This document shows positions 1 to 6,630 of a stretch of DNA of 17,184 bases, one piece after another (the stretch's first letter is position 1; every line of letters begins with the position of its first letter). The position numbers were made by a program, and so were the translations under genes. The DNA is from Pseudopelobacter sp964601865 (GTDB lineage: Bacteria; Desulfobacterota; Desulfuromonadia; Geobacterales; Pseudopelobacteraceae). The DNA is taken from NCBI GenBank assembly GCA_964601865.1, contig CAZRPI010000080.1, forward strand, positions 1 to 17,184, written 5' to 3'. The notes below the pieces were generated by a model. That model worked only from the letters and a program-made list of their open reading frames with translations, searched no databases and was not told where the DNA came from.

Positions 1-14
1 GTGCAGGAGGACAG

Positions 15-284
15 ATGAAATCGCACAACAAGATTGTGATTGCCGTACAAGGGGTTGTTGACCAGATAGCTATTGAAATTGTACAGGCGATTGTCAATGC
101 GTTTTGCAAATATTGCAATCTGCCGTCTACGATTTCGCTCGGCCTCCTCGACAGTGACATTCGGTCGGGTAATGACACTATGACATTTCTCCCTCCATTT
201 GATCCCAATCTACCCATGGATGTTTCTTTCACCTGTCATCTTAAAAGTCATGTGGAATCTGATGTGGAGGTTGTAAATGAGTGA
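15..284 (+). CDS. hypothetical protein, 89 aa
   Basis: I do not recognise this protein. It is small, has no signal peptide or clear membrane helix, and has no motif I can name. It looks like a real gene because a strong Shine-Dalgarno (GGAGG, 7-11) sits just before the ATG, and because its stop overlaps the start of the next gene by 8 bp, which suggests translational coupling and a shared transcript. The N-terminal half (residues 5-35) is hydrophobic and amphipathic and could fold as a beta-helix-beta unit; the second half is richer in Asp, Pro and His. It lies at the very edge of the window, so anything upstream in the same operon is unseen. Base composition is AT-rich like the following three genes and unlike the rest of the window. 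Confidence 0.6.
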   Translation: MKSHNKIVIAVQGVVDQIAIEIVQAIVNAFCKYCNLPSTISLGLLDSDIRSGNDTMTFLPPFDPNLPMDVSFTCHLKSHVESDVEVVNE

Positions 285-963
285 TGACAAGAAAATTCAA
301 GTACGGAGCGATAAGCCCAATGACAATGGAACTGGTGGGGGTGGAGATGTAGAAAATAAGGGAGATGACAAGAAAATTTCTGCTTCGGCGAACAAATGGG
401 TCGTCTGGATTGCGGGAGGAATCGGTTTTCTGTTTATCGCTCTGATTTTTGTTAGAACAGGAATTAACCTGCCGGATATGGCCAATCCAGAATATGCGCG
501 TGGCACGATCAGCTATCTGATTGTGCTGGCCTTCATCGTTCTAGGCGTTTTAATGATTCTTGCCGCCTTGTTCGGGCCGTTTCAAGATGACCAGAAAAGT
601 GATGCTGCGTTTCGCCGCGCCAGGGAAATTTTCATGAGTGTGGTCGGTATTGTCGGCACTATAGTTGGTTTTTATTACGGAAGCGCGACTACTCCAACGG
701 TTCAACTGGAAATGCAAACCAAGGTCGTCGGCTCAGCTCTGGTTGTACAGGCATCCGGTGGCACGAAACCGTATCGTATAATTGTTAAAACTGATGGAAA
801 ACCAGCTGAAGTCAGATCAGAACGGGGCCTTGAGACGTTTGATATATGCAAATTACCAAAGTCACCTGATGACAAGTATCTCGTCGAGGTTTTGGATGCG
901 AAGGATCATAAAGCCTCACAGGAACAAAAGATAGAATATGGGAAAGTATGCAGTAGCAGATAG
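277..963 (+). CDS. three-helix membrane protein with C-terminal Ig-like tail, 228 aa
   Basis: An integral membrane protein of unknown function. Residues 1-39 are a polar, Gly/Asp/Lys-rich, probably disordered tail. Hydrophobic helices are visible at about 40-60, 78-100 and 117-136. The third is followed by a short Gly/Ser/Thr linker and a soluble C-terminal domain (about 141-228). That domain contains ASGGTKPYRI (159-168), which resembles the G-G-x-x-P-Y signature of SprB-like/Ig-like beta-sandwich repeats, with two Cys (191, 225) that could pair if the domain is outside the cytoplasm. A GGAGG (266-270) precedes the ATG, which lies inside the end of the previous gene. The helix pattern, with GIVGTIVGFYYGS ending helix 3, is seen in many uncharacterised bacterial membrane proteins. 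Transport, sensing or anchoring are all possible; I cannot choose between them. Confidence 0.75.
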   Translation: MSDDKKIQVRSDKPNDNGTGGGGDVENKGDDKKISASANKWVVWIAGGIGFLFIALIFVRTGINLPDMANPEYARGTISYLIVLAFIVLGVLMILAALFGPFQDDQKSDAAFRRAREIFMSVVGIVGTIVGFYYGSATTPTVQLEMQTKVVGSALVVQASGGTKPYRIIVKTDGKPAEVRSERGLETFDICKLPKSPDDKYLVEVLDAKDHKASQEQKIEYGKVCSSR

Positions 964-1142
964 AGCTCCTGTCATCATATTTAATGCAAACTTAGACAGG
1001 TATGGTGTTTTTAGTCCCTGTTTATCCAGGTTTTAATTTTGTACAAATCACATCCATAAAGGTATTTCATGGGACTGGAAGACCTTTTTAATAAATTGGG
1101 AAGCCAAAAGGGACGTTCCTTGCCAATCAACTCAATGTAATA

Positions 1143-1203
1143 AAACATTGTCAAGGGGCGCGTCTCAACATTTGACATTGTTTTAAGTTGAGACGCGGCC
1201 CCT
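1143..1203. promoter_or_regulatory. long intergenic hairpin with a competing alternative fold
   Basis: AGGGGCGCGTCTCAAC (1154-1169) pairs with GTTGAGACGCGGCCCCT (1187-1203), leaving one bulged base and a 17-nt loop. A second near-perfect inverted repeat, AAAACATTGTCAA (1143-1155) with TTGACATTGTTTT (1172-1184), uses the loop of the first hairpin and encloses its left arm, so the two folds exclude each other. No T-run follows on the plus strand, so a simple intrinsic terminator is unlikely. It sits 50 bp before the DUF1353 gene. An RNA switch, a protein-binding site or a mobile-element remnant are all possible. Confidence 0.5.
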
Positions 1204-1253
1204 ATACGACCCCTCCCTTGATTTTTCCAACCCGTTAATAAAAGGAGCGTGCC

Positions 1254-1811
1254 ATGAGTAATCACGGTTTGTTCTCTGGAAATCCGAAAACTGAATGGCT
1301 TGTCGACCCCAACGGATCGGATAGAGACATGTCGCTAATTGAGGACTTCTGGTATATCGATCCAAAAGGGAAAAAATGGTTGGCTCCGAAGGGGAGTATT
1401 ATTAACGGAGCAAGCATCCCCCGCCCCCTCTGGTCTACCGTAGGCAGTCCTTACACAGACGATTACCGTCGGGCATCGATTGTACATGATGTTGCGTGTA
1501 ACGATCCAAGCGTAAGGCGTGAAGATGCTGATGCAATGTTTTACGAGGCATGTCTTGCCGGAGGGTGCTCATACCTCCAGGCAAAGTTGCTTTATGCGGG
1601 TGTGCGTATTGGCGCCTGGGCCAGCACGTCGTTTCCATTGGAGTCGTTTTCCAGGGAACGTCTGCTGTTCCGCGTCCCTTTCGTGGCTGCTGCCGATGAG
1701 CAGTTTCTCCAGAACAAGTTTCACGAAGTGGCAGCGGAACTAAAAGAACTGCCGGACGAGGTGACGATTGAAGAGATTGACAGAGTCATTGCCCGACACA
1801 TTAAGTTCTAA
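1254..1811 (+). CDS. DUF1353 family protein, 185 aa
   Basis: The first 120 residues match the DUF1353 family pattern: a beta-rich start with FWYIDPKGKKW, then NGASIPRPLW (51-60), then RRASIVHDVAC (72-82) carrying the conserved His-Asp pair (78-79), then an Asp-Ala-Asp helix (91-99) and a final helix with YAGVRIGAW. The conserved D/N-G-A-S-I-P-R loop and the HD pair suggest a small metal-dependent or hydrolase-like fold, but no activity is established for the family. Family members are common in phage and prophage genomes. Residues 125-185 form an extra charged, Glu-rich helical tail. AAAGGAG (about 1243-1249) gives a good ribosome site. The next gene follows after 55 bp on the same strand, so the two may be co-transcribed. 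Family assignment is fairly sure; function is not known. Confidence 0.8.
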   Translation: MSNHGLFSGNPKTEWLVDPNGSDRDMSLIEDFWYIDPKGKKWLAPKGSIINGASIPRPLWSTVGSPYTDDYRRASIVHDVACNDPSVRREDADAMFYEACLAGGCSYLQAKLLYAGVRIGAWASTSFPLESFSRERLLFRVPFVAAADEQFLQNKFHEVAAELKELPDEVTIEEIDRVIARHIKF

Positions 1812-1866
1812 CTTTTGAGATTGGTCCGGGCGTGGCTGGACAATAACTTCCGGGAGACTGATATCG

Positions 1867-2889
1867 ATGATTCTCGACAATGTTAAATCTCTGCTCCGAC
1901 CGGAAACAGCTGTCAGGGATAGCTCCGGCTCCCTTCCGGTTTTGACCGGGTTGATTATGGCCGGTTTTCTGGTCATAGTCGTTTTTGCCTGCACGTCCCC
2001 AGATAATTCTGTCGGCATTGCAAGCGTGGGTTCATTGGTGGCTGCCGCATCACTGGTTTCCGGGGGAATCATCGGATTCCTGTTCGGAATTCCAAGGACC
2101 CGGGACTTTGATCATGCCGAGAATGCAAAGAAAGTCGATAATTCCCACGACAGCAAGGAAATGGGGGCGGACTTTCGACCGAACACAAACCTTGAACAGA
2201 TTTCTGACTGGTTGACAAAAATTCTTGTCGGGGTGGGGTTGACCCAGATTTCAAAGATTTCTGATGGGTTGGACAATGCCGCCACTATTATTAAAAGCGG
2301 TCTGGGGAACCCCCCGCAAAACCATGTGCTTGCGCTTGCGATAATCACATACTTCCCCATATGCGGTTTTCTCGTCGGTTATCTCTGGACACGGCTGTAT
2401 TTGCCTGCTGCCTTGACCAATGCAGAGCTCGAAATGATCAGAAACAGGGAGCGTAAAGAAGCGCAAGAGAAGGCTATCTACACCTTTTCCCAAACCATGG
2501 GGAATTTTGCCGTCAGATCATCGGAGAAAAAAACAGGACTCTGGGTTGATGATAATCCCTCAAACAATGCCGTAATAAAACAGTCTTTTGAAAATCTGCT
2601 GGGGATTGAATTCGATTTGAGCCTGTCCACGGAGGATGCGCTGAGAAAAATAAAATCGGGAAAGTATGATGTAATTCTCTCGGATATGGGGCGTTATCCT
2701 GACCGGCAGGCCGGTTACACCCTCTTGGGCAAGTTGAAGGAGCTGAATATTGATACACCTTATATCGTTTACGCAGCCGGAGCAGGCTCGCCCGAGAACA
2801 AGGCGAAGGCAAAAAGCCTGGGGGCTTTTGAGAGTACCAACAGCCCGCAGGACCTGCTGCAATTTGTGAAGGACGCTTTGGCTGTCTGA
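1867..2889 (+). CDS. membrane protein fused to a degenerate response-regulator receiver domain, 340 aa
   Basis: Two hydrophobic helices lie at about 24-43 and 53-74, the second with GGIIGFLFGIPR. A soluble loop follows (about 80-150) with the motif NTNLEQISDWLTKILVGVGL (106-125), then a third helix (153-175), a charged linker (185-220), and a CheY-like receiver domain (223-340). The receiver keeps the acidic pair D228-D229 and the acceptor-type Asp273 (VILSDM). It lacks the conserved Lys: the usual Lys-Pro is Thr324-Asn325 in GAFESTNSPQDL, and the Ser/Thr at the end of strand 4 is Ala (VYAAGA). It may therefore signal without classical phosphorylation, or serve as a docking domain. No histidine kinase is adjacent. 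I know this membrane core only as an uncharacterised family; the receiver call is firm and the signalling role is inferred. Confidence 0.8.
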   Translation: MILDNVKSLLRPETAVRDSSGSLPVLTGLIMAGFLVIVVFACTSPDNSVGIASVGSLVAAASLVSGGIIGFLFGIPRTRDFDHAENAKKVDNSHDSKEMGADFRPNTNLEQISDWLTKILVGVGLTQISKISDGLDNAATIIKSGLGNPPQNHVLALAIITYFPICGFLVGYLWTRLYLPAALTNAELEMIRNRERKEAQEKAIYTFSQTMGNFAVRSSEKKTGLWVDDNPSNNAVIKQSFENLLGIEFDLSLSTEDALRKIKSGKYDVILSDMGRYPDRQAGYTLLGKLKELNIDTPYIVYAAGAGSPENKAKAKSLGAFESTNSPQDLLQFVKDALAV

Positions 2890-3134
2890 CCAGTAAAGAC
2901 GCTTGTCAATGCCGTCATGGATGCATCACGTATTCAGCCCGCATTTTATCCCCGCAACGGACTGTCATAAAGATCCCCGGTTGTTATAGACTGCCGCACT
3001 CACCTCCACTCAAACGCCGCCATGGAGAGGATGCCGTAGGTGTAGCCGTCGGTGGATGAGCCGGTCGCTACCCCCGACGCCCAGGGCGACGCAAGGTGAC
3101 GGCAATGGCGTTGCCATGGCAGCTTCCTTCCTGG

Positions 3135-3170
3135 CCCCGCCGTCCACCCACGGAATAAGGGGCGGCGGGG
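3135..3170 (-). terminator. possible terminator hairpin of the nitroreductase gene
   Basis: CCCCGCCG (3135-3142) and CGGCGGGG (3163-3170) form an 8-bp GC stem with a 20-nt loop, starting 5 bp past the nitroreductase stop on the minus strand. No U-tract follows in that direction. A short TTTGT follows on the plus strand, where no gene ends nearby. Confidence 0.35.
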
Positions 3171-3175
3171 TTTGT

Positions 3176-3778
3176 CTATCTGTGGATGATGACGCGCTCG
3201 GCGAGGGGGTTGAACTCCTTTTCCCCCGGAGGCGCCGTGGGCTTGCCGAAGGGCATCTGGGAGATCAGCTTCCAGGTGGCCGGAATCCCCCATTCCTTTT
3301 TCACCGCCTCGTCGATCACCGGGTTGTAGTGCTGCAGCGAGGCGCCCCAGCCCTCCAGCTCCAGGGCGGTCCAGATCGCAAACTGCAGCATGCCGGACGA
3401 CTGCAGGGACCAGAGGGGAAAGTTGTCCCGGTAGAGGGGGAACCTGGCCTGCAGGCCCTCCACCACCGCCATATCCTCGAAATAGAGGATCGTGCCGTAG
3501 CCGCTCTGGAACGAGCCGTTGATCTTCTCCTCGGTAGTTTTGAAGTTTTCAGCGGGTACTATCTTCCTGAGTTCGTCCTTGACCAGTGCCCACAGCCGGT
3601 CGTGCTGCTCTCCCAGCAGGACCACCGCCCGGGCGCTCTGGGAATTGAACGATGAAGGCACGTGCTTCACCGCTTCATTCACGATCTCTTCGATCCTCTC
3701 GTCGCTCGTCACCCGATCCTTGCCGATACTGTAGTAGGTTCGCCTGTTTTTCAGGGCATCCCGGAATGATGTTTCCAT
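3176..3778 (-). CDS. nitroreductase family protein (Frm2/Hbn1-like), 200 aa
   Basis: A flavin (FMN) oxidoreductase of the nitroreductase fold, expected to act in the cytoplasm on nitro, quinone or lipid-derived substrates with NAD(P)H. The length and motifs fit the short Frm2/Hbn1-like branch: the N-terminal phosphate-binding RRTYY (12-16), PSSFNSQSAR (41-50) as the second FMN-contact loop, and a C-terminal WKLISQMPFGKP (169-180) closing the site. The central stretch around SGMLQFAIWTALELEGWGAS (128-147) is the dimer-interface helix with the typical aromatic and Gly residues. The start is supported by AAGGAGA upstream on the minus strand. It is monocistronic as far as can be seen, followed by a possible hairpin. 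The physiological substrate cannot be read from the sequence. Confidence 0.9.
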   Translation of the reverse strand: METSFRDALKNRRTYYSIGKDRVTSDERIEEIVNEAVKHVPSSFNSQSARAVVLLGEQHDRLWALVKDELRKIVPAENFKTTEEKINGSFQSGYGTILYFEDMAVVEGLQARFPLYRDNFPLWSLQSSGMLQFAIWTALELEGWGASLQHYNPVIDEAVKKEWGIPATWKLISQMPFGKPTAPPGEKEFNPLAERVIIHR

Positions 3779-3886
3779 TTAGACCTCTCCTTGTGGCGGG
3801 TTAATATCAGCCTGATGTTGAACTCCTCTGTTAAAACTGGCAAAAACTGTCAGGAAGAAATACGGTTGGGATGCCCGGTGTTCTGC

Positions 3887-4780
3887 TCACTCCGCAAAAT
3901 AGACCCTGGTCCAGGTCACCGATCTGATGAAGACCGGCACGCCGTTCGTCCCGCTGTTGATCACGAATTCGCTCAGACCGACGTGGGGAAAATGGGGGTT
4001 GCCCCAGTCGTAGGTGTAGCCGAGCCCGGTCCAGGGGTAGGGGCTGCTTACGCTGGTCTGGGAGTAGACGTAGGCCCTGCGGTTGTCGAACCAGTTTTTG
4101 TAGGTGGTCATGCCGCATTTGCCCGAAGAGGTGCAGGCCGGGCAGCGGGCAGTGTCGCACGGCATCTCCGAGTAGACGAGCTTCGTGTCGTCGTACTTGC
4201 GGAAACCGTCCGCGGGGAAGCCCAGCTCCGCCTCCTGGTCCGTGACTTCCGGGTCCGATGACGGCCGGAACAGGTTGGCCGGGGAAACGTAGAGCTCGAT
4301 GACGCAGGTGTTGTCCAGGGTCTGCCCCGTGGCAGGAGGGGGGAGGCCGAGGGCCTGGTCCACCCTGAGCAGGGTGGGGGAACTGCCCAGCCTGTGCTTC
4401 AGTTCCGGAACCAGAGTCACCCAGGAGTTGTACCTGTAACTGGCGCATTCGCTCCCCGGTTTGCATCCCGTGCCGCCAGGATTCAGGTAGCCTTCACAGG
4501 CGGGCTGGCTCCCCAGGAAAGTCGCCACCAGCACCCGGGTGCCGGGAGTGTCGTTTTCCCATTTCAGCTTCCCGTTCTCCGGCACGATGGCGGTGAGATT
4601 TTTCCAGATCTTCTCCGCCGTCATGTTCTTTGCGTCCTGCACGGCGGCGTTGTATTCGGCCTGGGGATCGGTGCCCGCGGAACTGCTCCGTCCGCACGCC
4701 GGGAGCAGGAGGCACAGAACGAGCAGGAACAGTGGCGCGGTCAGACGGAATTCGAATGATCTCATGCGATAGCTCATCAT
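3887..4780 (-). CDS. Cys-rich lipoprotein of unknown function, 297 aa
   Basis: A type II (lipoprotein) signal peptide is visible: a basic start, a hydrophobic run, then LLPACGRSSS, giving lipidation at Cys29. I chose the ATG at 4780 because AAGGGA lies 7 nt upstream on the minus strand and the signal peptide then has a normal length. The open frame extends to 4885, but the extra 35 residues would bury the signal. The mature protein has several Cys, including pairs around residues 95-112 and a cluster CDTARCPACTSSGKC, which could form disulfides or bind metal in the periplasm. The C-terminal third is rich in Tyr/Trp/Gly, suggesting beta structure. I recognise no family. The residue after the lipid Cys is Gly, so outer-membrane sorting is plausible but unproven. 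It is divergent from the OsmC gene. Confidence 0.75.
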   Translation of the reverse strand: MMSYRMRSFEFRLTAPLFLLVLCLLLPACGRSSSAGTDPQAEYNAAVQDAKNMTAEKIWKNLTAIVPENGKLKWENDTPGTRVLVATFLGSQPACEGYLNPGGTGCKPGSECASYRYNSWVTLVPELKHRLGSSPTLLRVDQALGLPPPATGQTLDNTCVIELYVSPANLFRPSSDPEVTDQEAELGFPADGFRKYDDTKLVYSEMPCDTARCPACTSSGKCGMTTYKNWFDNRRAYVYSQTSVSSPYPWTGLGYTYDWGNPHFPHVGLSEFVINSGTNGVPVFIRSVTWTRVYFAE

Positions 4781-4966
4781 TGATCTATCCCTTCCCTCTG
4801 AAGAGTTGTTGGATTCCGATGTGCTGGACAACGGGATAAAACGGATTTTCGCGATTGAACCGATAATCTCCACCAAGGCTACCACAGGGTTTCGACCGAT
4901 GCAAAGGAGAGAAACTTTTTCCGGTGCAAAAACTTTGAACTACCCGATGCGGTCCGGAATCGGGCC

Positions 4967-4995
4967 TTGATTGGGGACGGCATGGAGGTTATGAT
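4967..4995 (+). promoter_or_regulatory. sigma70-type promoter for the OsmC-Sir2 pair
   Basis: TTGATT (4967-4972) and TATGAT (4990-4995) are separated by 17 bp. The -10 differs from consensus at one base and the -35 at two. Transcription would start near 5002, giving a leader of about 75 nt before the OsmC start codon. Confidence 0.5.
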
Positions 4996-5076
4996 GAAAC
5001 CGTTTTCAACTGAAAAACATCCAGATATTGCCCGGTTGTTCCGTTCCCCGTTATCCACGACAAGGAAGGAGTCCCC

Positions 5077-5457
5077 ATGATCCGCACTGAAAGTCAAGCA
5101 GCGCAATACCTTACCGATTTCACCAATGGCGTCCATGCCGCAACCGCGGATGTTTCCGCCAAATTCGGCGGCGGCGGCCTCGGGTTCGGTCCCTTTGAGC
5201 TGCTGGAGGCCGCCCTTGCCACCTGCATGAACATGACGCTGCGCATGTGCGCCGAAAAGCACGCCATCCCCCTGTCCGGCGCTTCCGTTTCCGTTTCCCT
5301 CAGCCGCAAAAATCCGGAAGTCTCCCTGTTCCAGTACAGTGTCACATTGCCGGATTCGCTCTCCGGCGACCAGAGAAGCCGCCTCCTGTCCGCCCTGGAG
5401 CGCTGCCCCGTCCGGATGGCGCTGTCGGCGTCGGTTCAGTTCGCTCTGCGCGACTGA
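5077..5457 (+). CDS. OsmC family protein, 126 aa
   Basis: A small OsmC/Ohr-fold protein, a thiol-dependent hydroperoxide reductase family acting in the cytoplasm on organic peroxides. The two redox Cys expected for the family are present: Cys50 in ELLEAALATCMN (41-52), at the start of the long central helix, and Cys110 in ERCPV. The N-terminal half ends in the Gly-rich FGGGGLGFGPFELL that precedes the first active-site Cys. Length is slightly shorter than classical OsmC (about 140 aa), matching the YhfA-like branch. AAGGAAGGAG before the ATG is a strong ribosome site. A Sir2-family gene starts 50 bp downstream on the same strand, so the pair is likely one transcript from the promoter at 4967-4995. 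Peroxide specificity is inferred from the family. Confidence 0.85.
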   Translation: MIRTESQAAQYLTDFTNGVHAATADVSAKFGGGGLGFGPFELLEAALATCMNMTLRMCAEKHAIPLSGASVSVSLSRKNPEVSLFQYSVTLPDSLSGDQRSRLLSALERCPVRMALSASVQFALRD

Positions 5458-5507
5458 GACCGGGGCGGCAGGTTTCGGTGTGGCACAGCCCGGACGGAAG
5501 GTTATCA

Positions 5508-6350
5508 ATGGCGTCCATGAAAGGTGATGGGATGTTAGATCGCGCCGCGGAGACCATCGGCAGGGCCGGCCTGTTCGTCATCACTGCCGGCGCCGGCATG
5601 GGGGTCGATTCCGGCCTGCCCGACTTCCGGGGGAGGGACGGTTTCTGGAAAGCCTATCCCTCCTACGCCAGACTGGGGCTCTCCTTCAGCGAGGCGGCCA
5701 ACCCGGAGTATTTCCGGTACGATCCCTGCTTCGGGTGGGGATTTTACGGCCACCGCTGCAATCTGTACCGCTCCACCATCCCCCACGAGGGGTTTCATAT
5801 CATCAGGCGCTGGATCGATCGGAACGGGGCGGAGTACTTCGTCGTCACCTCCAACGTGGACGGCCAGTTCCAGAAGGCCGGTTTCGACGAGGCGCGGCTT
5901 CTGGAGGTTCACGGTTCCATCCACCACCTGCAGTGCCTCACCCCCTGCCGCCGGGAGATCTGGCCCAACCGGGAACGGTTCACCATCGATACCGGTACCA
6001 TGCGGGCCGCCTCCATACCCAGGTGCTCCTTCTGCGGAGATGTCAGCAGGCCGAACATACTCATGTTCGGCGACTGGTCGTGGCTGCCGGACCGGACCCA
6101 GGACCAGGAGGGACGCTTCGACAGTTTCCTGGAGATGATGGGTGAAGAACCGGCCGTTGTGATCGAGATCGGCGCCGGAACCGCCATACCGACCATCAGG
6201 TCGTTATCGGAACGCATGGGACGGCGTTACCCCGGCGTCACCGTCATCCGGATCAACCCGCGGGAGCCGGACATCGATCCGCCCCACCTGTCGCTCCGCT
6301 GCGGCGCCCTGGAGGGACTGAAGGGCATCGATCTGCGGTTGAAGGCTTGA
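5508..6350 (+). CDS. Sir2-family NAD-dependent protein deacylase, 280 aa
   Basis: A sirtuin, predicted to remove acyl groups from protein lysines using NAD+. Visible motifs in order: GAGMGVDSGLPDFRG (28-42) of the NAD-binding Rossmann part; TSNVDGQFQKAGF (114-126), equivalent to the T-Q-N-x-D motif with Asn116 and Asp118; the catalytic His135 in VHGS; and zinc Cys at 143, 147, 173 and 176. Then come the GAGTAIPT loop (222-229) and RINPREP (248-254), typical of the C-terminal NAD-contact strands. The Gln of the T-Q-N motif is Ser here. The frame is open further upstream, but only the ATG at 5508 (GGAAGG 5 nt before) or the one at 5532 makes sense, because the first motif starts soon after. It follows the OsmC gene closely. 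A protein deacylase near a peroxide enzyme suggests a redox or metabolic-state link, which is inference. Confidence 0.9.
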   Translation: MASMKGDGMLDRAAETIGRAGLFVITAGAGMGVDSGLPDFRGRDGFWKAYPSYARLGLSFSEAANPEYFRYDPCFGWGFYGHRCNLYRSTIPHEGFHIIRRWIDRNGAEYFVVTSNVDGQFQKAGFDEARLLEVHGSIHHLQCLTPCRREIWPNRERFTIDTGTMRAASIPRCSFCGDVSRPNILMFGDWSWLPDRTQDQEGRFDSFLEMMGEEPAVVIEIGAGTAIPTIRSLSERMGRRYPGVTVIRINPREPDIDPPHLSLRCGALEGLKGIDLRLKA

Positions 6351-6630
6351 CACTGTCCAAATTGAATTGTAACTATTCAGCACCATCGAGAATCTGGATA
6401 AAAAAGTCTGACATTCCCGAATGATTCCATCGGGGAGCCATGAAACCAAAACCTGGATTTCCGATTAAACCATTCGAAATAACCGTATTTTTTGTATAAA
6501 CGTCGAATAATTACCGCTCACGGGGTGGAGGGGACGAGTATGGCTGGAGATTGACAACAGCCTTTCCTTTGTCTCGCAGGTTGCGAAAAACTTAACGGCC
6601 GGAACGAATACAGGTTGTCATGGAGTTGGA

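Noticed and set aside
1058..1087. AAAGGT/ACCTTT followed by a T-run after the 228-aa membrane protein gene
   Set aside because: Only a 6-bp AT-rich stem with an 18-nt loop, about 95 bp past the stop; too weak to call a terminator.
3831..4466. 211-aa minus-strand and 156-aa plus-strand frames over the lipoprotein gene
   Set aside because: They are shadows of the lipoprotein reading frame in GC-rich DNA, with Pro/Arg/Gly-rich translations and no start signals.
6416..6434. CCCGA/TCGGG inverted repeat downstream of the Sir2 gene
   Set aside because: Five base pairs without a T-run; expected by chance in this composition.
6541..6580. TTGACA at 6551-6556 as a -35 box for the ligase gene
   Set aside because: No acceptable -10 lies 15-19 bp downstream (17 bp gives TCGCAG). 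A sigma54-type reading of TGGC...TTGAC also has the wrong spacing.
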